A stretch of DNA of 64,000 bases from Serpula lacrymans var. lacrymans S7.9. Lineage: Eukaryota; Basidiomycota; Agaricomycetes; Boletales; Serpulaceae. Positions 44,401-54,624 of this stretch are shown piece by piece. The stretch covers positions 3,250,908 to 3,314,907 of the forward strand of contig NW_006763290.1 of NCBI RefSeq assembly GCF_000218685.1. The letters run 5' to 3'. The notes under the pieces were generated by a model. That model was not told the origin of the DNA. It saw only the letters and a program-made list of their open reading frames with translations, and did not search any database. Within the stretch, counting starts at the first letter, position 1; each line of letters opens with the position of its first letter. Made by a program: the position numbers and the translations under genes.

Positions 44401-45180
44401 AGGATAAGTTCCTCCTTTTTCCGAACTTCACAAGTGTTTGACCCTGCTGGAAAAAGCGTTGATAACCCCGTTTTAGACAATTTGTGGACAGAGACGAGTG
44501 CTAAAGTGAAGTTTGGCACAAGTAAGTCATTTGACAGTGCAATATTGTAGTCCTTTTTGCCAACAGTTGCTTGTAGCATTACTGTTCCAATTCCAATGGC
44601 ATTTACAGAGGATTCAACCCCAAAACTGATTGTCCGCGGAGGATGCAGAACATGGTATGTTCTTGGCTCAAACCAGGAGCGGTGAGGGACCATGTGGGAT
44701 GTTGCTTCGGAGTCAATGATGATTGTTGTTTTGGTTTTATTGGGTTCCAACACAAGGTAAGCTTGAATGTGTTTAGCAAGGGGCTTGAAAATATGTACAT
44801 GATCCAATGCAATATGACTCTGTTCCTCCTCGGAGTCAGATCCAGATGATTGCTCCGCCGTGTTTGCCTTTTCCTTCTCTTTTCCTTTATCCTTGTGTCT
44901 TTCCTTTCCCTTCTTCTTTTGACCTTTTCCAGCTGACTGAAGTGTTCAACACTCCAAGGTGTTATGTGATTTGGCTTTGTGGAAGTCACACCACTTCTCC
45001 TCAGGTTTGAGTGCTGATTCGGAACCTCCAGGGGCCTTCCCTGACTGTCGTGCAACTTCTGCAGTGATCCGGATCTCAACTGCATCAAAGATAAGTTTAT
45101 TTTCTTCAATCGTGTTGATTACCAATGACTGAAATATTTGCCATTGAGGAGTGCATGGGAGAGATTGGAGAAGAGCAAAG

Positions 45181-45500
45181 TATTAAGAACAAAGCTTGAA
45201 GGAAGTGTCTAGCCACTTGCTGAGAGCAATCAGGGACTAGAACTAGAGTCCAATGTGAGTAACTAAATTATTAGAGAGTATGACAGGTATACAGTACCTA
45301 GAGTCCAATGTGAGTAACTAGAGAATAGGAAGCATTGGACTCTGCAGTACTGTCCGAAGTTTTGTAAACAAAGGTAAACAAAGCAGCCACAAAGGCGAAA
45401 TAATAGAGAAAACAATCAATAGTGAATGATAGAAGAATAGATAGAGAAAGGAATAAAAATATATAGGTAGCACAAAGGTGCAGAATCACCAAAACTAACA
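45181..45500 (-). repeat. Solo LTR, group III, inside copia gag
   Basis: 320 bp inserted in family A gag with 5-bp duplication CAAAG (45176-45180, 45501-45505). The uninterrupted gag copy at 56.8 kb shows the empty site. It contains an internal near-duplication (AGAGTCCAATGTGAGTAACTA twice). Confidence 0.92.
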
Positions 45501-46015
45501 CAAAGGCCATGAGTTTGGTATCAACTCCTAGTTTCATTCCGGAGAGGTGTGAATCAATTGTCCGGATTTTTGCAATGTGGTCCTGGATAGGTGATGTCCT
45601 ATCCCAGGACAATTTGGTGAGTTGCTGGAATGAATAGAAGGCTGAGGCAATGTTGGACGTCTGATGGAGTGAGACAAGTTTATCAAATAACTCCTTGGAG
45701 CTGGTGAGGTCTCCAGTCCTCATTAGGAGGGCATCAGAGATGTGGTCCTGGATGATTCCATGTGCCTTCTCATCCTTAAGTATCCAGGTGATTTCAGGAT
45801 CCTCCGAGGAGGTGGGCTTTCCTGGTGAGAGCTTAAGCTCCTCTCCAGTAACAACCCGGAGAACCTTTTCCTGACGTAGCTTTGAGATGATCCGGAGTTT
45901 CCATATCTGAAAATTGTTGGTTCCAGTGAGAACTGGACATGTGGATGTATCGTGTGCTGTGGTCATGGTTCTGAGGTTGTCATTTCAAATAAGAATTATT
46001 TCCTGCATAGCTTTT

Positions 46016-46035
46016 GCACACCAGGGCTCATAACC
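46016..46035 (-). promoter_or_regulatory. Primer-binding site, half-tRNA type
   Basis: Directly inside the 5' LTR the minus strand reads GGTTATGAGCCCTGGTGTGC. Its complement (ending GGGCTCATAACC) is the anticodon stem and loop of a fungal initiator tRNA-Met, not the 3' CCA end. Drosophila copia is known to be primed by the cleaved 5' half of this tRNA and has nearly the same sequence here. Confidence 0.75.
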
Positions 46036-46315
46036 TAATAAATCTAAGTCAAACTCAGCCGCTGCCCGAGAGGCTATAGAAACAACTTTATTATTTACCT
46101 AAGTGAACCTACAACAGATGTTAGTTTAAGGTGATCTCTAATAAATGTAATGTAACATACCTCAGCCACTGCCCAAGAGGCTATATAAACGACTGAGGTA
46201 TTCTTATACTAAACCCCCTACTACTTATAGCCGGAGGTGCTACTCGCTACAGTATAATGACTCCTAGGAGAACAATGGCTGCTTTGGCAGAGACCAGGTT
46301 TATCCGGGTTTGTCA
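46036..46315 (-). repeat. 5' LTR of copia family A
   Basis: 280 bp, TGACAAACCCGG to AGATTTATTA. It has a stem-loop (46198-46161), an intron-like segment GTATGT...TTGTAG (46160-46109, 52 bp), GTTCACTTAGG, and a second copy of the stem-loop arm (46086-46054). It is 65 bp longer than its 3' partner, mainly because of this block. Confidence 0.88.
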
Positions 46316-46839
46316 ACAGGGCCTTCATATATAGTGTGGGATAAGGCCTGCAAGGGATAGTGGGATGATACCCTGGGGGACAAGGCCTTCAGATGTGCTA
46401 TGGGATAAGGCCCACAAAGGATGGTGGGATGGTACCCTGGGGGATAAGGCCTTCATATGTTGTGTGGGTGGTGAGATGGTACCCTGGGGGACAAGGCCTT
46501 CAGATAGTATATAGGATAAGACCCACAAAGGATGATGGGATGGTACCCCTGGGGGACAAGGCCTTCAGATAGTGTATGGGATAAGGCCAACAAAGGATGG
46601 TGGGACGGTACCCCTGGGGGACAAGGCCTTCAGATATAGTGTGAGATAAAGCCCATAACACCTGGTGGGAATAGTACCCTGGGAGACAGGGCCTTTAGGT
46701 ATGATAAAGGATAAGGCCCATACATGTCACCCTGGGGTATTACCCCACTATCCTTTGTAGCCCTATCCCACAATATTTCTAAAGGCCCTGTCCCTTGGGG
46801 TGCTTTAGATATGGTGTGGAATAAGGCCCATAAAGTATG

Positions 46840-46939
46840 NNNNNNNNNNNNNNNNNNNNNNNNNNNNNNNNNNNNNNNNNNNNNNNNNNNNNNNNNNNNN
46901 NNNNNNNNNNNNNNNNNNNNNNNNNNNNNNNNNNNNNNN
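46840..46939. other. Assembly gap (100 N)
   Basis: Exactly 100 undetermined bases inside the satellite array, so the true array length is unknown. Confidence 1.
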
Positions 46940-47006
46940 GCGCGAGCTGCTCAAACTGCTGCTCCTCGCCCTTGCGCTTCGCCGAGCTGGCGGACATACT
47001 TCGAAC
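46940..47006. other. GC-rich island at the gap edge, possibly foreign
   Basis: About 65 bp (GCGCGAGCTGCTCAAACTGC onward to CGGACATACTTCGAACC) are far more GC-rich than anything near them and match no satellite unit. The minus strand can be read as ASSAKRKGEEQQFEQLA. Likely a contaminant or mis-joined read end. Confidence 0.5.
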
Positions 47007-48689
47007 CATATGTCCCTCTGGGGTACTATCCCACTATCCTTTGTGGGCCTTATTCATATCTGGAAGCCTTGTCTCCCAGGGTACCATCTCACCATTTTTT
47101 ATGGGCCTTATCCCACACCATATCTGAAGGTCTAGTTCCCTGGGGTACCATCCCACCACCCACACAACATATGAAGGCCTTGTCCCCTAGGGTATCATCT
47201 CACTCACATTTGTGGGCCTTATCCCACACCATATCCAAAGGCCTAGTCCCCCAGGGTACCATCCCACCATGTGTTATGGGCCTTATCCCATACACTATCT
47301 GAAAGCCTTGTCCCTCAGGGTACCATCCCACCATCCTTTATAGGCCTTATCCCATAACATACTCTGGGATTGTGCCCCAGAGGACAAGGCCAAAGCTCAG
47401 ATAATATGTAGGATAGAGTCTTTAAAGCCTGGTGGGATAATACCCTTGGATACAAGGCCCATTGTGTTTTGTGGGATAATGCCATGAGGGACAAGGCCTT
47501 CACATGAAATATAGGATAGGGCCATTCTAAGGGGCACAATGGTGTCTCAGAGAGTAAGGCCTCTTTCAATTGTTTCATGATACCCTATACAACAAATATA
47601 AGAAGTCAGATGTGACATAGGGCTCATGGAGCATAGTAGTATGGTACCCTGGTGAACTGGTGTGTGGGAAAAGGACCACCATATATGGTGGGATAGTGCC
47701 ATTGCAAATATGGCCTTAACACAAGATGTGGTCTGATGATACCCTTGAGACAAGGCCATTAACCTTTAGCTGGGACATGGCCCATATTGAGTAGTGGGGA
47801 TGATGCCCAGAGGGGACAGCGTTCATCAAGTATAGTGGCATGGTAACAAATGCCATGAAACCATATGTGGGAAAAAGTCTGTCAAACATAGCAGGACTGA
47901 ACCATGGGGCACAAGGCCCATTGTGTTTGATGGGATGGTGCCCTGGGGTATAATGCCTTTAGATATGACGTGGGATAGAACCCTGGGTAACAAGGCCTAT
48001 CAAGCATGGTGAGATAAGGCCTTGGGATAATATTTGGAATGGGGCCCATAAAGCATAGTGGGATGATACCCATATGGCGGGCCTGTAAAGCATTGTGGGA
48101 TGGTAACCTGGGGAACAAGGCCCACAACTAGTGTATGGGATGAGGCCTTTAGCTAAAATGTGGAATAGGGCCCATCAAGTATGGTGGGATGATACATACC
48201 CCAGGGGATATAATCTCAGCCATATTTAGGATAGTGTCAACAGCCAAAAATAGTATAGGTTTATCTTGCATTCTGTAATATGTCAGTTTGACACACAAAG
48301 CACATAGAAAATACATCATATATAATATAATCTTGCATCCTACTAGGGCCATCAGCCATCCAATTTTATTCACATCAAGGTTTAACTTTTTTTATTGTTC
48401 CTAAAAACACACAAGTGAAGACCTTTTGAAAAGTAAAAATGAATACTTCTTTATATTTCACCTACTGTCCTTTAACATATAAACACATATAATCTTCAAG
48501 TTCTATTTCTCATCAAATTTACAATCATATTTTGCTCAAGACACATCTATCATTTATGATAATTCTTGTATTATACATATGTTCATCAAGAGTCCCAAGT
48601 ATGTTAATTCTAGACCTGCATCTACACTTCTATAAGTAATGTTATCTCATCATTTTTTTTCACCAGTTATGAGTATTTTCAGATAAGGG

Positions 48690-48920
48690 TATTATCCCAT
48701 AATCAATTACAGGTCATGGACCTATCCCTCATTCACCTCCAAAGACCAAGGTATTATACTGATATATTTTAGACCCTAGTACATGGTCATAAACTATGGA
48801 CCAATCCCCCATCAGTTTTAAGGACCAAGGTATTATCCTTAATCAGTTTTAGTCCCCACAATATAGACCTAAACTATGGACCAATACCCTAAACACCTCT
48901 AAGGACCAAGGTATTGAGGG
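48690..48920. repeat. About 80-bp tandem repeat, three units
   Basis: GGACCAAGGTATTAT plus AACTATGGACCAATCCC recur with starts of the ACCAAGG motif near 48745, 48824 and 48905. The last unit leads into TTTTAGCCCCATCCTTTTGG, a string that reappears at about 54070. Confidence 0.65.
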
Positions 48921-49697
48921 CTTTTAGCCCCATCCTTTTGGTGAAGATGATCAAGCTAAGAGCCCCCCCAAAGTGGTCGTCTGAAGTGCCTTATCCAATA
49001 TCAACTCAGGATGTATGTTGTCTCACAAGGCTAACAGGATTTGACCTTGACTATTCCAACACAAGACCTAGTGCATATGGGACAAGCCCTAAACAGATAT
49101 AGGATTATGCATGAAGTGCTTGACAATGGTTCAGTCAGTTGTTTGATGAGCTTATCAAGAAAACTTGGACAAGTCTGACAGTGGTTTGACTAGATAGTTC
49201 TCAACCTTGAAGTGGAGTTTGTATTCTAGTTCACACTAGTTCAGGAGTAAAGCTGCATAGAGTCATACTGAGGAAATACTATCTACTAGTACAAATTTAA
49301 GTATTTACAAAAGATTGTTAGTAAGGGATAAGCCTATTTGAGGCAGCTATACCTGTCAAAGATGTAATTACCAAATGCTCTAAAAAAGAAATACATGGAG
49401 TGACAAAAGTAGCAATTCTGATAAAGGAAGTGAGTGATTGGCCTGAGTGGATGTGATGATGAGAGAAAAGACAGATAGTCCTAAGTTGTCTGAATTATCA
49501 TGAAACCTAGGTGTAAATGGGACAAGACACAAGCATGATTTGGGAACTTAGTATGACATTGTAAAGCTTGTATTGGATTGCCAAAATCAAATGATAATAT
49601 TGTAGTAAAGTGTGGCATAACCTGAATGGCGAGATGTGAGTAAGCTACTGCTGGTTTGAAAACAGTTGTCACATATACTTCCAGTATAGAGGTATCT
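48921..49697. other. AT-rich, no gene recognised
   Basis: No conserved frame on either strand. The string CATATGGGACAAGCCCTAAA at 49075-49094 belongs to the minisatellite family seen at 51.1 kb. Confidence 0.5.
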
Positions 49698-49702
49698 ATT
49701 AT

Positions 49703-50122
49703 TGTTACAATACACAATGTTTGGACCTTTGAATTTTATCTCTCTATTTTAACTTTCTTTTATAGTTTTCACACACTGTGCCATGTAGCACTTTCTATTT
49801 TGTTTAAACTCCTCTTTCTTGCGCTGCACTGCCTTTTCTTTATTCTTAGCTACAAGTCTCTCACACAGTGGAGCTGGTCAGACGGACTGTGCCCTATGAC
49901 ATCATCAGCCACTGCCTTCATCAACTATAAAGTACACATGTACAAATAGTCTGTAGTAGTATAAATACCCTAATAGATCAAAAAAGACTTCTCAGCAAGT
50001 CCTCCTATTGTTTACCCACAACTAACTTGGTCCTAAACCTAAGGGAGTTTATCCACTCTCTCACTCACTCCTCTCTGCTTGTTTTTTCTGTGCACCAGAG
50101 TATAAAAACTTTAGTTGTAGCA
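49703..50122 (+). repeat. Solo LTR, group I, full length
   Basis: 420 bp, TGTTACAATACACA to AGTTGTAGCA, with 5-bp duplication ATTAT (49698-49702, 50123-50127). It has a TATAAATAC box (about 49959) followed by the stem-loop GACTTCTCAGCAAGTC and CCTCCTATTGT, probably the transcription start region. Confidence 0.93.
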
Positions 50123-51045
50123 ATTATACTGACAAAACTATAGTGTTATACAAATAATATTTCTACACCAGCATTTGGGGATTATCTTGAACTTTCAGGA
50201 TTATTAAAATTTATAAAACTTGATGCAAACTAATGGAATTAAAATTCTTAGGAGTTTGAACTTGAAAAAGTGTGAAGCATCACATGTGATAAATGCACAT
50301 TTTTTCAAAACAGCAGGAATATATAGTGTATTCTATAAGGGATCAAAGCACAGTGAACAGAAAGACCATGTGTACTTCAAATTGTATGAAGCTAGATTAG
50401 ACTACCGAGGATTTTAATTCCATCATTTCTGCACCAAATTTCATATTTTTTGATGATCCTGAAAGGTGAAATAAGTCCCAGATGCTGGTGTGAGAATAAT
50501 ACCTGTATAAAGCCAAAATTCTGTTAGTATTAAAAATGTATAAATGTTCCTGGCTGTTCCATTTTTATAAATGTGGAGGAATAAATTTACTGAGAAGGTA
50601 TTGCACTTCTATGAGGTGCTAGCACCATTTACATAACTTGAAGTTCATATAAACCCATGCTGTGCTGCAGTTACAGCTTTGTGAAAGTAGTCATCTATTC
50701 TAAAAATGTATTTGAATCTATGAGAGACCAAGAAATTACACAAGCATGTAGCACAAGTGTAAAAATATAATGTGTAGCCACACTTCTCCTGATGTACAAA
50801 AATAGAACAGACAGAAAAATTCATACACTTCTGTTATCTATTATACTGATAAAACTATGGTGTCATACAGGCAATATTTCTACACCAACATCTACGGTTT
50901 AGTTTTACCTTTCAGGATCATCAAGGATTATAAAATTTGGTGCAGAAATGGTGGAACTAAAATTCTCAGGAGCTTTGAAGTTAAAAAGTGTGAAGTGTCA
51001 TATGTGACAAGTGTTTTGAAAACAGCAGTAACATGCTATGTATGC
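50123..51045. repeat. About 200-bp repeat: two direct copies and one inverted copy
   Basis: 50123-50325 and 50838-51035 are similar in the same direction (ATACTGAC/TAAAACTATRGTGT, ATTTCTACACCARCAT, GGARYTAAAATTCT, AAAAAGTGTGAAG). 50405-50510 matches the middle of the unit in reverse (AATTCCATCATTTCTGCACC; ATGATCCTGAAAGGT). Non-coding in appearance. Confidence 0.65.
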
Positions 51046-51084
51046 TTAGTTTTCTGTAAAAGGTTTATTTGGTGATTGAGAATA

Positions 51085-51310
51085 TATATTATTGTAGGCA
51101 AAGCATATAGAATGATACCTATGTGCATATGGGACAAGGCTTATACATATGCGGGACAAGGTCTAAACAGATATGAGATAAGACCTAGGTGCACATGGGA
51201 CAGGACCTACGCACATGTGGGACAAGACCTAAATGTGTGTAGGATGAGACCTAAGCACACATAGGACATGACCTAGATATATGGGACAAGACCTAGATAT
51301 ATGATGGGTT
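51085..51310. repeat. Minisatellite, about 28-30 bp unit
   Basis: About seven imperfect units of ACATATGGGACAAGACCTA. Scattered single units also occur near 49075, 52610-52720 and 53970-54010. Array spacing is irregular. Confidence 0.7.
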
Positions 51311-51580
51311 TTATTTAGTTATTATCAGTTAAGCCCTAATCTGGTTTATAAAATTTATAAAAACCACAGTTTTAGTTTAATATTAATTTATCACTAACTT
51401 TAAACTAGGACAGCACTTTTTTTGCTTACATTACTTCTCTTGCCAGTCAGGTTGATGAAACTATTAGTCATTTGAAAAATGTTTTCACTCAGATAAGTTC
51501 CTTTTATTTGTTCTCCACCAGTGTCTTTGTCATTGCTAAAATCCTTATTCTTCACTCACTATTGGTACCTATTAGCTCCC
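51311..51580. other. AT-rich, no gene recognised
   Basis: No frame, repeat or motif that I can support. Confidence 0.45.
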
Positions 51581-51707
51581 AAATGCTAAGTCATTGGACT
51601 TTACTTGATAATCAAAGCTGACAAGTAGAGGTTGGGATATTGGAATAGTTAAGGTCAAATTCTATTAGCCTTATTAGACAGCATACATCCTGACTGGTAT
51701 TGGAGAA

Positions 51708-51779
51708 GGGCTGGTAGCTCAGTTGGTAGAGTACCACCATATATAGGCAGAGGTCCTGGGCTCAATCCCCAGCTGATCC
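51708..51779 (+). repeat. tRNA-like sequence, 72 nt
   Basis: GGGCTGGTAGCTCAGTTGGT starts an A-box region and GGGCTCAATCCCCAG is a B-box with a sound T stem. The anticodon stem (CCACC/GGCAG) mostly fails and the acceptor has mismatches. It shares the unusual CACCATATATAGGCAGAG string with the copy at 35720-35790, so the two are copies of one repeat, not two tRNA genes. Confidence 0.55.
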
Positions 51780-52072
51780 GCATTGCTTATATGTACTTCC
51801 TGTGGTCAGGTGACACTTAGAGGTCACATGCTAAAATCTAATATGGGACAGGCCATTTCAAGTTAGGCTTATTGAAGTTATCCCAAGTGGATTTAGTTGT
51901 GTATATGGGGTAGTTATGTAGGTCACATCCCAGATATTAGTATATATTAGACTAATTTGATTAGGCTGTGGCAGCTAACTATCCACACATGACATATACT
52001 TGTCATGGCAGGCATTGGTTTACATGTAGCAAGGATACACCATCTTTTCCAATAGCCATTCAATGACTCTCA

Positions 52073-52264
52073 ATGCCAGAAGTGTATGAAGTTCAGTATC
52101 TGGAGTACATCATGAAGACCTTGGGTTCTGCAATACACACTACACCCTGTAAGCAGCTTGCAGAGTTATTCAATCAGTCACCACTTGTTCAACAGACACT
52201 TGCATCAGCAGAACCTTTTTATGCTGTGGTTATAGGTCATCATCATGGCATATTACACCCGTGA
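52073..52264 (+). pseudogene. Short frame ending in an RNase H1 N-domain-like motif
   Basis: 62 residues. The last 15 (FYAVVIGHHHGI then stop) resemble the start of the small RNA:DNA-hybrid binding domain found at the N-terminus of eukaryotic RNase H1 (a YAV..G...GIY pattern). The rest of that domain is missing after the TGA at about 52264. Helical lead-in (LGSAIHTTPCKQLAELF). A truncated remnant at best. Confidence 0.3.
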
Positions 52265-54620
52265 CACTAATATATGCAATAAGTAACTTCCTTATTTGTC
52301 ACTTATATGCTTAGTTGGCTTGGAAATCTTGGGACAGGGATAATTAATGAAATTTTGATTTTATGTGGCTTTATAGTTTGGACAGTCTCCTATTGGGAAT
52401 AGTTATAGTATGACTTTTGCTGAGCATATTCAGATTTTCCAAAGCCACATAGGATTTTTCTATGGTTCTCCCCAATTGGAGATAGGATATCCTAACTACA
52501 CAAACTACACAATGGTGCCCTCTATAGTCCTTCCTAACAATATGAATTCTGCCTAGGTAACATGACCTCATAATTAGTACCTCAAACATATCACCTCATA
52601 AGGCTTTATTCTAGACCTAAACACATATAGGATGGGACTTAAGTACATATGGGATAAGATTTTACTCTATACATGTGGGACAATGTCCAGGTGCATATAG
52701 AATGAGATCTTTATACATGTGGGAAAATATATAATTTAATACATGGTATGGCATAGGCTCTTTCTTCACTTAGGATAGGATTCAACATAGTGTCGGATTT
52801 TAACTGATGAGTTAACAAGTAGAGAGAAACAAACAAAACAGTATAGGTGAACTATGTCTATGTATTCACCAAGTAACAAAGCTAAATGTCATAAACTTGT
52901 TGAAAAGTTATACAGGTAGTTTACCATATTCTGCCTTTAGATAAGAGTTAGTTATATGACCTAATTTCTTATTGTCAATGAACTTCAAGTTATTCAAGAT
53001 CTACTAGAAACCAGATATAAGTAGATTTTTCATATTATATTTGTGCCAGTTTGTTAAGGCAGTATCACCTGCTGGACTAATCTTGCTTTCATCCACTATT
53101 TCCCGCAGCTTTCACAGAAAGATAGTGGGACAAAATATTATTAGATTATGTGTGCTAATGAGAATCACAAAATGTAAAGATAATAAAGCAGGTGAGTTTT
53201 TGGGATATGATTATGAAAAAATGAAATAACTGATTATGTTGGAAAGGGTTTGACGTAGATTCAGTAACATAAGGATTTCTTAGATGGCTTGGATATCTTC
53301 TTAGATTATACTGATAACCCAATAAAACGGTGGAATTATAATATAGAGTTCATAACCTGTTGGAGTTTAACAAACAAGATAGAAAGTATTGACAAAAATG
53401 GTAGAGTAAGAAAATATAAGCTAATTATATATATTTACAAGCTGAGAAGACTTATTATTATAATTTCCAACAGGTAGTACTTAGGACAAGACATTTATAT
53501 AGATATGACTAGTACTTCAGATAGCTACATCAATAATGTTCAGATTTTGATATCTGCCAGATCTGCATACACATCACAAATTATGTGATTTTTTTGTAAG
53601 AGAAACCATACATTAACTAGAGCTTGAACTGGGATTCCAGCATTCATGGTCTGGTACTTTACCAACTAAGGTACCAAAACATACTAGAAGGGCTGAATCA
53701 CTATACACAGATGTGGATCACTTTGTGTATTGTGATGGTACATACTCAAAATCATGGCCTATATTAAACATGAAAATATCCCACTTGAGTGGCCAGCTTC
53801 AGAATAGAATACAGCTTGAAACCATAGTATATATAAACTTAATCATGATATAAGTCCAGTGTGTACCTAACTTAAAATACTTAGCCACAAAAATTACTTC
53901 ATTTTGTATATAGTCTTGTCCTGTTGGACTCTGGAACCAGATAACATTAACATGTGACATATAAAGGGAAGTTCCTATGTATAGGGACAGGACCTATGTA
54001 AATAGATGGGATTGTCCTGTGTTAAATAGGTCTGGTCTCTAATGGCCATAGGTAGACCATGAAAAGGGGGACCTTAGCCCCAACCTTTTGGTGAGGATAA
54101 TCAAAATAAAAGTATAAACAAGGGAAGTTCATCAATAGGAAAGAAAGCCTAAGTATTGTTACATAAAACCTTGGTTTCTGCACGTAAATTGAACCTTTGC
54201 TGCTTTAACCTCTCCCACAGTCATCAATCTTGCCCTTGCAATGGATTCTAAAGGCATTCTGCCAGTCAACTAACTGTTAGCCAAGCCAATGCTTGCTAAC
54301 AGCTCATTAGAGATTAAGGTGATGTGAAGGTGAAGGTAGGTTCTGATTAGAGAATAGTACTCTACTAAATGGGGTTTATATAGTGTAAGAGCATGGCTAT
54401 GCTACCCAAATAGGAAAATGGTCTAATATTATCTGCTAATGGTATTAATTGAGAAAAAGGTAAAGGATATGAAGGATAAGAATAAGTGATTAATGACAAT
54501 AAGATCTCTGTATGATGTGTCAGCCTAAAAGGAGAAATATAGGTAGAGCCATGGGGATAAGGCTAAGTATAACTGAAGATGATCCACCAATGGTAAGAAG
54601 GCCCAGAATGGACAAGTGTC
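52265..54620. other. AT-rich repeat field, no gene recognised
   Basis: Contains scattered minisatellite units (52610-52720, 53970-54010). A poor tRNA-like string on the minus strand at about 53674-53620 reads TTAGTTGGTAAAGTACCAGA, then a B-box-like CCCAGTTCAAGC. The few open frames have AT-driven composition and no motif. Confidence 0.5.
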
Positions 54621-54624
54621 TGTG

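Larger units (their letters stand above)
41239..46315 (-). mobile_element. Ty1/copia element with both LTRs, inactive (family A)
   Basis: Minus-strand order: 5' LTR (46315-46036), primer-binding site (46035), gag (from about 45963: LTGTNNFQIWKLRIISKLR, KAHGIIQDHISDALL) interrupted by a solo LTR, zinc knuckle C-x2-H-x4-H-x4-C (near 44985), protease (IIDSEATSHMV, with DSE for the usual DSG), integrase zinc part (HLQQMVTKG...CEPCALGKM), integrase core remnant (SNGGGEYTGN, GIAEHMNQTL; the first part of the core is deleted), RT (DVSTAYLNGELEEELYM, YGLKQAG, YVDDLLL), and RNase H (SLSSTESEYIGLSNAGQHL, CDNQAAI, ARTKHIQ, ADILTKPL-like). Then a short purine tract and the 3' LTR (41453-41239). Lesions: TGA at 44946-44948 and 41882-41884, an RT deletion near 42735, and several frame changes. 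No matching target duplication (CCAAC versus ACAGG). Confidence 0.93.
46317..48235. repeat. 65-bp satellite array with orientation switches
   Basis: Units of GGGATAAGGCC...GGTGGGATGGTACCCTGGGGGACAAGGCCTT repeat every 65 bp (for example starts of ACAAG at 46491, 46556, 46621, then 46686). Direct units run from 46317 to about 46715, an inverted stretch follows, then a direct one up to the gap, inverted units from about 47010 to 47340, and direct but more decayed units to about 48235. Open frames in here are products of the repeat. Confidence 0.9.

Noticed and set aside
41234..46320. A target duplication around the complete copia element
   Set aside because: CCAAC and ACAGG do not match, so one flank has been rearranged or the ends are chimeric.
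46325..47580. Several open frames reading HMKALSPRVPSHH-like repeats
   Set aside because: They are translations of the 65-bp satellite on either strand and one spans the N gap.
51085..51310. CRISPR-like spacing of short repeats
   Set aside because: Units are imperfect, contiguous and without unique equal-length spacers; a eukaryotic minisatellite, not a CRISPR array.
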